A stretch of 13,436 nt of DNA from SIG603 sp964370405 (lineage in GTDB: Bacteria; Bacillota; Clostridia; Oscillospirales; Acutalibacteraceae): NCBI GenBank assembly GCA_964370405.1, contig CAYJJB010000055.1:1-13436 (forward strand). The letters run 5' to 3'. Both the position numbers and the translations under genes were made by a program. Positions 13,033 through 13,436 of the stretch are shown here, piece after piece. The notes below the pieces were generated by a model. The model was not told the origin of the DNA, made no database searches, and worked only from the letters and a program-made list of their open reading frames with translations. Numbering within the stretch: the first letter of the stretch is position 1; the number at the start of each line of letters is the position of its first letter.

Positions 13033-13436
13033 ATGACAAAGGCAATCATCGGTAAGAAGATTGGTATGACACAAATCTTCGATGAAAAGGGTAAAGTAAT
13101 ACCCGTAACAGTTGTTGAAGCAGGACCGAACGTTATAACACAAATTAAAACAGTTCAAAATGACGGATACGACGCAGTACAAGTAGGTTTTAAAGATCAA
13201 AAACCTCAAAGACTTAACAAACCAATGCTAGGTCACTTCAAAAAAGGTGACGTTGCACCAAAATCTATTTTAAAAGAGTTCAGATTTGCTGACATAAGCG
13301 CTTACAATGTAGGCGACCTAATTAAAGCAGACACATTTGCAACAGGCGATAAAGTAGATGTAACTGGTACAAGCAAAGGTAAAGGTTACTCAGGCGTTAT
13401 CAAACGCTGGAACTTCTCAAGACTTAAAGAATCTCA
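13033..13436 (+). CDS. rplC: 50S ribosomal protein L3, 5' part (runs off the window)
   Basis: The first 134 codons of L3 are present and the frame is still open at the window edge. The product begins MTKAIIGKKIGMTQIFDEKG, the standard bacterial L3 start, and goes on through VTVVEAGPN, QVGF, LGHFKK and KGKGYSGVIKRWNF, close to the usual KGKGF-GVIKRHNF motif. L3 binds 23S rRNA early in large-subunit assembly and reaches toward the peptidyl transferase centre. The ATG lies about 11 bases after AAAGGA, a slightly long spacing. It follows rpsJ in the order usual for the S10 operon, where rplD (L4) would come next. Confidence 0.96.
   Translation, partial: MTKAIIGKKIGMTQIFDEKGKVIPVTVVEAGPNVITQIKTVQNDGYDAVQVGFKDQKPQRLNKPMLGHFKKGDVAPKSILKEFRFADISAYNVGDLIKADTFATGDKVDVTGTSKGKGYSGVIKRWNFSRLKES

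Noticed and set aside
12907..13209. Minus-strand open frame across the rpsJ/rplC junction
   Set aside because: It is the shadow of S10 and L3 coding sequence, with cysteine- and tyrosine-rich unnatural composition.

Overview
The window looks like chromosomal core DNA from a low-GC Gram-positive bacterium, most likely a member of the Clostridia. The evidence is AT-rich spacers, strong AAGGAGG-type ribosome binding sites, a tRNA gene with encoded CCA, an S10 protein with a GTG start followed by L3, lipoprotein signal peptides, and a cell-wall operon of clostridial type. I could not place it to genus. No mobile element, CRISPR array or phage gene is visible.

Layout, left to right. (1) Positions 1-53 hold the 3' part of a tRNA-Glu(UUC) gene, followed by a hairpin. 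(2) A small lipoprotein of unknown function (322-810, +) has its own promoter and ends at a bidirectional terminator. (3) Four genes on the minus strand (5197 down to 865) run in transcription order: Nudix ADP-ribose pyrophosphatase-like hydrolase, a left-handed beta-helix protein resembling the GlmU acetyltransferase half, an FHA-SEDS (FtsW/RodA) fusion, and a short class B penicillin-binding protein of PbpA type. The last two are 2 bp apart and should form a glycan polymerase/transpeptidase pair. (4) A divergent lipoprotein (5298-5954, +) has a Ser/Glu/Pro-rich linker and a C-terminal domain resembling LprI. (5) A MATE transporter (minus) and a membrane-anchored protein of unknown function (plus) are divergently transcribed from facing extended -10 promoters. 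(6) A plus-strand operon holds a second MATE transporter, glucosamine-6-phosphate deaminase (nagB), and a membrane PAS-GGDEF diguanylate cyclase with an intact GGDEF motif and I-site. (7) The S10 ribosomal operon begins at the right edge: a strong promoter, a structured leader of about 310 nt containing an intrinsic terminator, rpsJ, and the 5' part of rplC.

Two themes stand out. The first is cell-envelope growth: the FHA-SEDS/PBP pair joins a phosphothreonine-reading module directly to a glycan polymerase, and the LprI-like lipoprotein is divergent from the same operon. The second is regulation of translation capacity: the rpsJ leader carries an apparent attenuator with a candidate antiterminator pairing. 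The MATE-nagB-GGDEF operon is an unusual mixture and could link amino-sugar metabolism to c-di-GMP signalling, but that is inference. I found no clear new defence or mobile system. The least conventional items are the FHA-SEDS fusion operon, the orphan GlmU-like protein, the rpsJ leader and the two unassigned exported proteins.
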